Source of the DNA: Eretmocerus hayati
Lineage: Eukaryota; Arthropoda; Insecta; Hymenoptera; Aphelinidae
Assembly (NCBI GenBank): GCA_029851415.1
Contig: CM056742.1
Location: 86,542,748 to 86,606,747 of the forward strand
DNA length: 64,000 bases
Direction of reading: 5' to 3'
Translations under genes and position numbers: made by a program
In this document: piece after piece, positions 34,725 through 44,680 of the stretch
Layout: each line of letters opens with the position of its first letter
Position numbering within the stretch: position 1 is the stretch's first letter
Notes under the pieces: generated by a model
What the model was told of the DNA's origin: nothing
What the model saw: the letters and a program-made list of their open reading frames with translations, nothing else
The model's database searches: none

Positions 34725-36790
34725 ATGACGATTTGAATCCATTTATTGTTGTCTTCAGATAGGTAGAACCAAGGATTACTAAGATGATACACATTTTCCC
34801 ATTCATATTGAGCTCATTTCTCTATAAAATGTACAATAAATAGATCCATGTCACAACCGACTCAACCACGAAACGTGGAAATTTCATGAGAATTGTTAAC
34901 ATTCTCCATCCAGATTATCCGTTTGCATGATATGATGGTAAGGAATTGCGATTTCTCCGCAATTACTCATTGAATTAGTGTCTACGTCAGCAATGAATAC
35001 ATCGAAACCGTTATACAATTACTCGACCGGACCGAACTTAGCTTACTTAAACTGACTGAAAATCCTGTAATAGAGCCGCGAAGACGAGCAGAGGTACCCT
35101 GGCACCGAGATGGGACCAAGAAATTTTGACGATATCGCATTTGATTCATTCTTGAAGATATAATATGTGGGTGCGGAATCGCTGAGAACATTTTCAACGA
35201 AATGGCGGTTTTTAACAAATAATCTCTTACGGAAATGAGATTTTTCTTTCAATCGCAAAAAGTGTGTAACGAATTTCTGAAATTGATATTTCACGTTCAC
35301 GCATATCAAAGAACACTACTTGGAGAAGTTTTCGGTAGAATCACAGCCCCCGCATGATAAATATCCGGGCAGCAATGTTAACTTCTTCATCGAGCGTGGC
35401 CGCGTGAATGGCCAGAGTCCGGATAATGGAAGGATCTGAGGAGTCAACTCGTGTTCCAGAAGGTCTCTAGGCGTCCCATCATTTATTTCAGAGCTTCAAT
35501 TGCTTGGGGTGGCCAACCCCAAGACAGTAGTGTTTCAATGCTATCAACAATCGTTAGCGCGAAATCATGGACTTTGTGCTTGAAAATAGGAAAAATATGA
35601 ATCTGACGAGAAACTTCAGAGGATCAAAGTTGTAGATCACAAAGTTACTATGAGGAAGGTCCTCCTGATTTTCCCGGGACACCCAAGGCTGTGGTGGGAA
35701 CTGCGCAAAAACCGTCCCGTGTGGTTTAACATAGGCTTATATGAGGTAGCGTCCGATGCAGTACGAATGAAGTCCGTGCCATTTCGACAGTCGTCGATTC
35801 ATGACTGGGCGACCTGGCCTGTTCTGCGAAATATTGAATTCTCTCCTAGCTCACAAGAGTTTCACGCATATACATTCAACGACCATGAGCTACATCCACC
35901 TGGGAATTTTTTATAGAGAAGCCTAGGGCCGCACTCACGCCTCTTGTCTCGCCAAAGCCTTACCCGGGCCATCCTGTTTGTGGAACTTATCCATCAGATA
36001 TTCGATCTCCGAATTATTGATAACAGGAAAAAAACACGATTGGCTCCCCAAAGAGTATGTCTAATCATTTATTGGTATCAATTGGTTTCAAAATCCATAC
36101 AACCCCTTCTATCACGGAACTGTTTATAGTATATGATGGGTTCCACGCGAAAGCGACCTACGGAAAAAGGTCATCTCTCAGATTTTTTTCTAACCTTTTT
36201 TATTCGATTCTATGGCCCAAAATAGGATATTTTGACCACCTATGGGGTCCAAAAAAAAATTTCATCCTTCCGGTGCACGCATATCCGTGAAAAAAGCCGA
36301 CATCCATCGTGTCAAAAATGGTGCTTTTTCATCTATTAAAATGCAAAAATCTCGAGTTCTTCGATAGCTATCAACTCACCGAATGCGGCAACTGAAAGGT
36401 CATCAAAAAACCTATCGGAAACGCTATCGAAAAAATATTTTTGGCGAGTAATGAGCCTCCCAGAGCTGAAGAGGTGTTTTTCACTAAAACGTTAATTTCT
36501 CAAAAAGCCATTTTTTTTAAATCACATAATCGATGTAATTTTCTGCGTTCTTTCAGAAAAAATCGGTTTTAGAGTGTACCTACGCGATCCCATCAACTTA
36601 TAAGCCATTGTTTGAAATTCAATTCTTTTCGGTGTTGGAAAAGTGTCATTTTCTGCGCATGCGCACAAATTTTGACTTCCGGGATTATTTTTGATGGAAA
36701 GCTGACGTTATTTCCTTTAAAATGACTCCTTGCGAAAGTCAATTTGATGCATTGCAACTCGAGATCTAGCTGGTCTAACGAATGAAAACA
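34725..36790. other. unassigned region
   Basis: I see no supported gene in about 2 kb. A small palindrome CTTGGGGTGGCCAACCCCAAG lies near 35,500. The phrase CAGAGGATCAAAGTTGTAGAT at 35,620 resembles CAGAGGACCAAAGTTGTAGAT in the giant transposon's TIR (39,338), so part may be another old relic of that family. The 88-codon frame 35,650-35,916 has no recognisable motif. Confidence 0.35.
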
Positions 36791-36792
36791 TC

Positions 36793-37379
36793 CAAGGTAC
36801 CAAATCCGCGAACCCGGGGCCTTTTCAATGGTCCTGAAGAACGCGGATTTTGAGTCGGAGTGTTCCAAAGATGTGAACATGTGTTTTTCATGTATTTTTG
36901 ACGTAAAAACCGAATATGTGGTCATTTTCGTCCCCAATCTCGGAGATTTTTCAGTAGACTCAAAAAACTGAACCGAAAGAAATGAGTCGTTTTTAGGCTT
37001 TTCACATACATCTGATATGCATGTGAGATCATCGGTCGATTCGACTCAGGTTTTTAGTGAACTGAACTATGTTCTCCCACGTATTTTAAATAGCCGGGAA
37101 CATGGTTCAGTTCACTGAAAACCTGACTCGAATCGACCGATGATTTCACATGCATATCAAGGTATGCTAGAAGCATAAAAACGACTCATTACTTCTGCTT
37201 CAGTTTTTTGAGTCTACTGAAAAATTTTCGAGGTTGGGGATGGAACTGACCACATATTCGGTTTCTTCGTCGAAAAATAAATGAAAAACATATGTTCACA
37301 TCTTTGGAACACTCCGACTCAAAATCCGCGTTCTTCAGGGCCATCGAAGAGGCCCCGGGTTCGCGGATTTGGTACCCTG
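36793..37379. mobile_element. 587-bp foldback element
   Basis: CAAGGTACCAAATCCGCG at the left pairs with CGCGGATTTGGTACCCTGG at the right. The arms are ~285 bp around 37,086 and include GGTTTTTAGTGAACTGAAC against GTTCAGTTCACTGAAAACC. There is no coding capacity. A target-site duplication was not resolved. Confidence 0.8.
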
Positions 37380-37392
37380 GTGGAAAAAAGAG

Positions 37393-37507
37393 CGTACTAC
37401 GACCGTAGTACGATCGTAGCGCTACTGTCTGAACGTCGTACTACGATGCAAACGCTACGACCGTAGTACGATCGTATCTCTACGGCGGTGGTACGATCGT
37501 ATTACGC
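37393..37507. repeat. palindromic GTACGATCGTA minisatellite
   Basis: TACGACCGTAGTACGATCGTA and variants recur about four times, each nearly self-complementary. The CpG-rich palindromic style is similar to the tract at 63.5 kb though the unit differs. Confidence 0.7.
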
Positions 37508-37733
37508 CCTTCATAGACGCGATTGAAAAAATGTTGTTTTCTATCAGAAAGATTTGTTACATTGTCGATCGTTGTAAGAACTTGTCGGGGAATTCTTTTT
37601 TATGAATACGAGAGAATCGTGATTGAATACGAGAGTAGAGGAGAAATGATTGTATGGTACACGCGATGATCATATTCCGCCTATTATGCGTACCTGATCG
37701 AGGTCACATGAAATTCCGCAAACGATATAAATA

Positions 37734-39883
37734 CCCGATCAGAAATTTCGGTGGCTTCCCCGCGGGGGCCCCGCGGGGGCCCCGCGGGGCTTGCCCCGGA
37801 GATCGCGGGGCCCCCGCGGGGTAAATGTATGGAGAAGCATATGAGGTGTAAAAACACCTCATATGCTTAATTTATAAAAAGTTTAAAATATAAATTTTAA
37901 AATTTATATTTTATGAAATTTTAATAGAAATATTAAAATTCTATATTCATAAAAATTTTAATTATATAAAAAAACGCAGGGCATCCTCGGGGCAATACTC
38001 GCATAAGTAAGTGTTATTTTAGATGAAGAGTGCGATACACTATTGCACATGTTTGCATGTGATTATAACTCAAATCATTCTCTGATGAGTATTCAAGTAA
38101 AACAGAAAAATCATCTCAGGCATGGAAAAAAGCCTTATTATAAGTAGAGTCCAAAATATTTACTTACTTCTGCTGTGTCCGCTGTGGGGAGATGGGTACT
38201 TTACTTTGCAGTATGTGATCATATGTGATGAAGACTGTTCTGTTTCTGGACAGTGATTTGAGTTGAAAGTGAGTGCTTAATGATATTAAAATATAGTGTA
38301 GTCACCTGGTGGAAATTTTACTAACACATCTGCAGAGATGAGGTTAACTCAAGAACATTACACAGGCCACTAAAGTGATCAGATGCTTTTCGCACTCCAT
38401 GTGACAAGTGTAAGATTCAACTCAAGTTGCAGAATCAGGACCTGATCCTCTATTACAGGTGATGCACATCCTCAGCTAAGTTCTACTTCTCTGTAGAATA
38501 TTTCATGAAGTGCAGGCATAGTGAAAACACTTGGAAAAAAATCTACGCTCAATCATATCTGGCCCTATTGAGCTTGCTCATCCCAGTTTTGATGAATGCT
38601 TTTTGCTTCAGAGTGACAGGGTGTATATGAACAATTGTCCAAGCATCTTCATCAAGCTCTTACAGTATTCCTCGCCTCCAATTCTTATGAGCATTCATAT
38701 TCTGTCAAGAAATTTCTTCAGAGCTTGAATATTCTACTATGAGTCTTGGGGTGCTTTAAGACACTGATTTCACATTCTAGAATACTAATTGGATAGATAA
38801 ACATGTTGATAACTCGATCATCACCAGAATATTTACAGTCATTTTTTAGTTATGTACATAAATCCAAAATATCTTACTTTTCTATGGTGCAAAAAAGAAG
38901 ATGCAAGAGATTATTCAGTGAGTGCCATCAAGAATTGGTTTACTGTCACATTTTTAAAGGAGCTGTTGCAAATAAGGCCAAATCTGCTCCAGAGAATTGG
39001 GACTCCAGGTTGCACTGAAATACGTGTTTTGGGTGTCTGAATATGCATATGAATTTTTTCCGCGTCAAACCAAAGCGTCTCCCAGTAGTGGGCAAAAAGG
39101 TGTCCCATTTAAAATACACGTGGAACGCACTTTCTAGCGTCCCTCTCAAAATTGGCCCAATGGACTATAACGGCTCCAATGGGGATTTGTTCTTGAACAG
39201 AAAATACAACTTTTAGGGGTTTTTTCATGGACGGGAAATGATGTGCTGGTACCGAAAAACCACTTGAGAGATGGGAAATGCGGATCTTTCATTCTAAAAC
39301 CGGGGAATACCCGAACGGAGTGGGATTAATCGAAAAGTTGCAGAGGACCAAAGTTGTAGATTATGTTCTAAGCTTCCATTTGGCATCAGTTTTTTATGCA
39401 TGTATTGGTTGGGGGTTCCCAAAAAACGACCAAAAGTCGTGAAAAACCATATTTATTGGATTTCTTGGCGATCTCGGGGTAAAAATGGACTGACAAACTA
39501 TCATAACTTGTAGATCTCATCAAAATACACATTGGTTCCCATAATTTTTTCGAAAAAACGCACCAGATTCGAGTTTATAGCGAAAAAGTGCCGGAAATAG
39601 GCACTCTCCAACGTTCTCACGCAAAATACTCGAAAAACGCAAATGGAAACCCTATATAATAATTGCGTGAAAAGTTGCTTTTTTCGTGTACTTCAAAATG
39701 GAAAAAAAATTCATAGCGCTCCGATGTTCCTGCTTCGAGGAATATGCATTTTTATGCCAGATAACAAGTTTGAGTGGATAAATTCATGGTTCCAGCATGC
39801 TATATGCAATTCTACGTCAATGAGTCATACAACTACATCAATCGGACATGCAAAATCACCAATTTTCATCCACGATCATCATT
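37734..39883 (+). repeat. left TIR of the 18.2-kb transposon
   Basis: It pairs with 53,971-55,934. The outer 100 bp are dominated by GC palindromes of the type CCCCGCGGGGGCCCC. An AT-rich palindromic block at 37,860-37,970 is present only in this arm, adding ~110 bp. Homology ends at about 39,883 (GATCATCATTCGG). Short frames within are mirrored in the other TIR and are not genes. Confidence 0.85.
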
Positions 39884-40268
39884 CGGAGCTATATAAGGTT
39901 ATGATAAGGATCGAATCTTTGAACACCAGGATTGTTGTCTTTCTCCAAGATTTTTCCAACTATGAGAATATTGTAGTGTACGAGACTACGAAAATAACCA
40001 TTCATGAGAACTCATACTCTATGGCTTGGATTGATATTACAAGTTGATGTCGAAAATTTTCAAACTAGTGAAATCTACTTAATCAGCCGTGACAGTAGTC
40101 CGCCTGTCAAGCTAGACGACGAGATTACTGGTAGAACAAGTTTTCTGAGTGAGATGACAACGGAAGTTATTCGTTCTTCACGTTTTATACCAAAACTCGT
40201 GTGTCAGTCAGTTCACCTGTTCATAATAGCTATAGTTTTCTTTGATATCACATATTTGACTTTGAGGT
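39884..40268. other. 3' flank of the transposase gene
   Basis: This is single-copy spacer between the left TIR and the transposase stop codon and is expected to hold the 3' UTR and polyadenylation site of the minus-strand gene. The plus-strand frame 39,643-40,047 starts in the TIR and has no known motif. Confidence 0.4.
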
Positions 40269-40682
40269 TCAATCTGACTCAGAGTCATCTTCATCTGTAG
40301 CCACTGATTCAAAAACTCCATGCTCAGCCAGGAACTCTTCATTCGTTTGCTCATGGTCGACATTGCTGACGAAGGAATCATAGTTCCGGCTCAATCTCTC
40401 CCTGCAATTCTCCTGGTATCGTTCATAACCGAGATACCATAATACTGAAGCGATGTGAGCACAGCAACCAACCGTTCTTCCACCTGTCCTGCATTGACAG
40501 TACCAACCGTTGATGGATTTTTCATCTTCGTCATATCTTATCCAAAGAGAGTACACTTTCGAGGATGTGTGGCGTGACTGCATCTTGATCCGTATGATGT
40601 TTCTTTCATCCTTATGATAGAATAGGGAATAAATCCCTTCATCATCACGGTGCTCGTCAGTGTATGATCTTGCTTGCTTCAG
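40269..40682 (-). CDS. transposase exon 6 (SWIM zinc finger)
   Basis: It begins after TTCAGAG with LKQARSYTDEH, exactly completing the previous exon's LGIYQ. It encodes a SWIM finger of pattern CxC-x(n)-CxH (WYCQC, CCAHI, SVLWYLGYER) and an acidic tail ending ESD. SWIM fingers are found at the C-terminus of related animal transposases, presumably for DNA or protein binding. Confidence 0.85.
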   Translation of the reverse strand: MKQARSYTDEHRDDEGIYSLFYHKDERNIIRIKMQSRHTSSKVYSLWIRYDEDEKSINGWYCQCRTGGRTVGCCAHIASVLWYLGYERYQENCRERLSRNYDSFVSNVDHEQTNEEFLAEHGVFESVATDEDDSESD

Positions 40683-40948
40683 CTCTGAACCAAAATAATG
40701 ATCAATCACCTCGTTGAAGAGATATCAAGGGCATTCAGGTCACCCTGACTTCGAAAAGTACTGCCTTGTCACAATAATTGTTTGGATTGATGAACATGAA
40801 TTAAAACAGTCATTCGAGAGTGCTAGGAATTTTTTCATCTTCTACGCAGTTTAATGGGAGTACTTCGGAAGTATTATCACTAGATCGAGTACTTTGCACA
40901 CTTTAGGCCAACTACTTATACGTGAGTAATATTTGTTGGGGGTAATAC

Positions 40949-41290
40949 CTGGTAGATGCCAAGCGTTAATTCTTGCAGGTCATCCAGGGATAGGCGAGGG
41001 AAATCAGTGAGCGATAAATCGCTGATCTCCTCCCATACTGCTCTCACAGTTGCCAACTTCTTTTCCTTCACAATATTTTCCAACTCATTTATTTTACTCA
41101 GGCGCTGAAGTATTTTCTCAGCTTTCATTCCATCAGCAGATGTATCGAATACTCGTGGTGGTCGGAATGCATTACAGAGCGCGCAGACAATGCTGACGTA
41201 GTCTCCAATATTCGGGATTTCTTGATTGGGAAACACGCTTCCGAGAGCTTTCTAATTCTTAATCATGCCGTTCACTGATTCGATAACCCA
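40949..41290 (-). CDS. transposase exon 5 (end of DDE core), contains TAG
   Basis: It encodes RWVIESVNG, which holds the final acidic catalytic residue of the DDE triad in this family, then IPNIGDYVSIVCALCNAFRP and a helical region to LGIYQ before GTATTA. The in-frame TAG at 41,252-41,254 sits where relatives have Trp; TGG to TAG is a single G-to-A change. The 5' boundary is approximate because no convincing acceptor is seen. Confidence 0.75.
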
Positions 41291-41406
41291 CCGAGATAGA
41301 AAATATACAAGGATTATGAGTCGGTCTCGCTTGGAGATTGATTAAGAACAAAGATCGGTCAATTCATAAGTGATTTTGGTAGATTTTTTCGTCCTTGATG
41401 GTTAAT

Positions 41407-41857
41407 ATACAAGTTGAACCTTTGGTCTCGTCGATCTTGAAGGACGGTGGGGAACTAAATAAATTCCCAAAAATTTCATGATGGAAATTTTATTGCAACG
41501 TTTCGTCCACTAGGTTTTGTGGACCTCATCAGGCTTCTGGTTTCTGTTTCGACATATGTATAATGATAGGAAATATGAAAAATTTTTTACAAATGATGGA
41601 TGTATAAATATTAAAGATGCGCAACTTACGTTATTCTTTAGATCGTCATGATATTTTGGACGATCTTGTAATAGAGCACAGACATGACGTCTGGCTCCTG
41701 TCAATACAAGTAAACAGAGTGAGTCATCGGTCTCATTTTTCACTCATATTTATATTAGCGCGATCGCAGTGTACAGTAGGTGACATATATATGAAAAGTA
41801 GTGCATGTGGGAGAGAGAAAGAGAGCGGGGGGTCAACGAGCTTTGTCAGCCGTTGCC
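41407..41857 (-). repeat. PLTR (inverted), 3' end of the minus copy
   Basis: This is the complement of 44,052-44,502 and 47,047-47,497, nearly identical over 451 bp. It contains the complement of a hammerhead-like core at about 41,512-41,545. Confidence 0.9.
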
Positions 41858-44050
41858 CACAACGCGTTATATACTTGACTGAGATTTTGAATATCGTCTT
41901 TTCTATTGATGCAATTCTCATCGAATTTTATATGGATCATTTCAGAAATCAACCGTTTTTTCCAATTTTTCTCTGTGTCTAAAATTTTGGTTTGATCCCA
42001 ATGGAAATCGTGTTTATCATTTAGTCTGTGAACAGAAACTACGGACTTTTTATCTTTGTTTGTAATATGATCTTTAATGCGTGTACCTAGTTGTCTTTTT
42101 GTCTCTCCCACATACGTTGCTGGGCAATCTTTACACTGAAATTTATAAACAACACCAGTTTTGCTAAATTTATCTAGTTGGTCCTTACCTAATTTTACTA
42201 TTGAGCTTAATGACTTGGAAACTTTTGGAAGAGTGTGAATATCGTTATGTTTGAACAGAGCATTACATTTTTCGAATAAGCGTTCGTGGTATGGAATACA
42301 AATTTTGTTCTGGCCAGCATATAGAATTTGGTTGCAACGTATTCTTTCTGCTCTGTTCATCAGATCTTTTGAACGATGTAATCTGGTTTTTATACATTTG
42401 TCAGTGAAATCTTCAGGATAATCATTGTCAGAAAGGAGTTGTTTTACAATTGATAAGTTGGAGGAATGAAATTTTTTATGTGAAAGTGACGTGGCTCTGT
42501 CGACTAAATTGAACACTATGTTCCTCTTTTGATTCATGGTATGATTGGATTTGAAATTCAAGATCCTGCCTGATGACGTTGGCTTTTGATACCAATTGGT
42601 GATGATTTTTTCATCCTCTCGGATCAGAGATATGTCAAGGAAATTGATGGTATTATTGTTTTCAATCTCATGTGTGAACTGTAAATGCTCATTGTAGCTG
42701 TTGAAAACATTGAGGACTACATCTACCTGTTCTTTCTTCACACACATTAGAGTGTCATCGACATATCTATAATAGAATAGAGGAGTGCAATCGTGATCAT
42801 TTTTCAATTTACGTAAACATGAAGTTTCCAAGTCATCCATAACAATGTCTGCGAAAAGTGGAGAAATGGGTGATCCCATCGGACTACCAAAAATTTGTTG
42901 ATAAATTTTATTATTGAATTGAAAAAATGTGTTGTCAAAAAGGAACTCAGTGCATTTACGAATTTCATCAAATGGTATGTTGGACTTATTATGTATATCT
43001 GAAAATCTGCGGTCAAGCGCCTCTAGCACTAACCAGCATAGGATGTTTGTAAACAGAGAGCTAACGTCGAGAGAAAGGAGTATATGATCTTTTGGGATCG
43101 TTAAAGTCTCCAACCGTTTTTTTAATTCAAAGCTATTGTCAATGCGTGATGCAGGCGGTTTAATACATTTCTTCAGCTCTTTATATAAAACGGAAGCAAG
43201 AAAATGAGTAGGGCTATTGACTGTAGAAATTATTGGTCTGAGTGGAACATTTTCTTTATGAATTTTTGGTAACCCATAACAACGAGATAAGTTGGTGTCC
43301 GTCTGTGTGAGAGCATTATTATGATATTTTCGTGACAAATAATTTGAATCATTCCAACTTCCTAGTATTTTATGTACTTTTGCCTGTAAACTTTTGAGTG
43401 GATTATTTTTGATCGGAACGTATACTTTTTTGTCACTCAACAAACCGTTCATTTTATTGGTGTAATCAGACTTATTCAAACAGACGGTGACATTGCCCTT
43501 ATCTGCACGAGTGAAAAAAATATCTGAATTTTGTTTCAAGAAGTGCTTAGTGAAGCTCAATTTTTTTGCGAATACCCTGTCTTCAGGAGAAATGTGCCTT
43601 TGTTTATTATTTTCAGTGTATAGGATATTCGTAATCTTGTGACGGATGTTATTTTTCTCCCTATTATTCAAATCGAGGTTCTCTATGCACTTTTCAACAT
43701 TTTTGACAGTATCTATGACATTCTTTAAACTGAGGTTGCCTTTCTGACTGAAATTGGGGCCCAATGAGGATATGTCAATAACATCTGAAGGGAGAGGAGT
43801 ATTGCTGAAATTTTTTACCCAATTATTTCTATCTATCGTGCAAGGTGTTATGGACGGCTTGATTTTTTCGAATTTTTTCATATGTGTAGAATCACATTTT
43901 TTACGTAATTTGATAGATTTTTCATTTGTGAAGTTTTGGAATTGGCTCAAAATATTTGGATCAATATTCTCGTTTGATAATGATTGTGAGGTTACTGCTA
44001 AGTTCTTTTGAAGTCGAAAAATTTGATTATTGACGTCCCTAATTTCATTA
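41833..44050 (-). CDS. Penelope-like RT/GIY-YIG protein, 5'-truncated copy
   Basis: This frame matches the plus-strand copy almost residue for residue from NEIRDV (residue ~60) to the end. It lacks the first ~59 residues, which are replaced by translation of the adjoining PLTR, so the open frame of 819 codons that starts at 44,292 overstates the gene. Reverse transcriptase motifs LDVSSLFTN, GSPMGSPISPLF and YVDD are intact, as is the C-terminal GIY-YIG endonuclease (VVYKFQC, TYVGETKRQ). Near-identity to the plus copy shows the two arose together or very recently. Confidence 0.9.
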
Positions 44051-44051
44051 T

Positions 44052-44502
44052 GGCAACGGCTGACAAAGCTCGTTGACCCCCCGCTCTCTTTCCTTCTCCC
44101 ACATGCACTACTTTTCATATATATGTCACCTACTGTACACTGCGATCGCGCTAATATAAATATGAGTGAAAAATGAGACCGATGACTCACTCTGTTTACT
44201 TGTATTGACAGGAGCCAGACGTTATGTCTGTGCTCTATTACAAGATCGTCCAAAATATCATGACGATCTAAAGAATAACGTAAGTTGCGCATCTTTAATA
44301 TTTATACATCCATCATTTGTAAAAAATTTTTCATATTTCCTATCATTATACATATGTCGAAACAGAAACCAGAAGCCTGATGAGGTCCACAAAACCTAGT
44401 GGACGAAACGTTGCAATAAAATTTCCATCATGAAATTTTTGGGAATTTATTTAGTTCCCCACCGTCCTTCAAGATCGACGAGACCAAAGGTTCAACTTGT
44501 AT
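44052..44502 (+). repeat. PLTR, 5' of the complete Penelope-like copy
   Basis: This 451-bp direct repeat of 47,047-47,497 begins GGCAACGGCTGACAAAGC and ends CTTGTAT. In Penelope-like elements such repeats arise from tandem or partial-tandem insertion and hold the promoter. It carries the hammerhead-like core. Confidence 0.9.
44377..44409 (+). ncRNA. hammerhead-ribozyme-like core in PLTR
   Basis: CTGATGA (44,377-44,383) is followed by a perfect 6-bp stem GTCCAC/GTGGAC with an 8-nt loop and then GAAAC. This is the order of a hammerhead core, and hammerheads are known in Penelope-like PLTRs. One extra G sits between CTGATGA and the stem, and I could not draw stems I and III with confidence, so activity is uncertain. 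Identical cores are at 47,367-47,399 and, inverted, at about 41,512-41,545. Confidence 0.5.
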
Positions 44503-44680
44503 ATTAACCATCAAGGACGAAAAAATCTACCAAAATCACTTATGATATCCAAGGCCTAAGATCGAAGAGAGGCCACCACCACATTCTCCAAAAACATGGG
44601 TTTCTTTCAACATATAAGAGAAGATTTCGGACATCGAACAGCACATCTAATGAAAGCCTCTACGAAATTACAACATCGTA

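Noticed and set aside
44051..44292. N-terminal extension of the inverted Penelope-like frame
   Set aside because: It is antisense PLTR sequence joined by 5' truncation, not Penelope protein.
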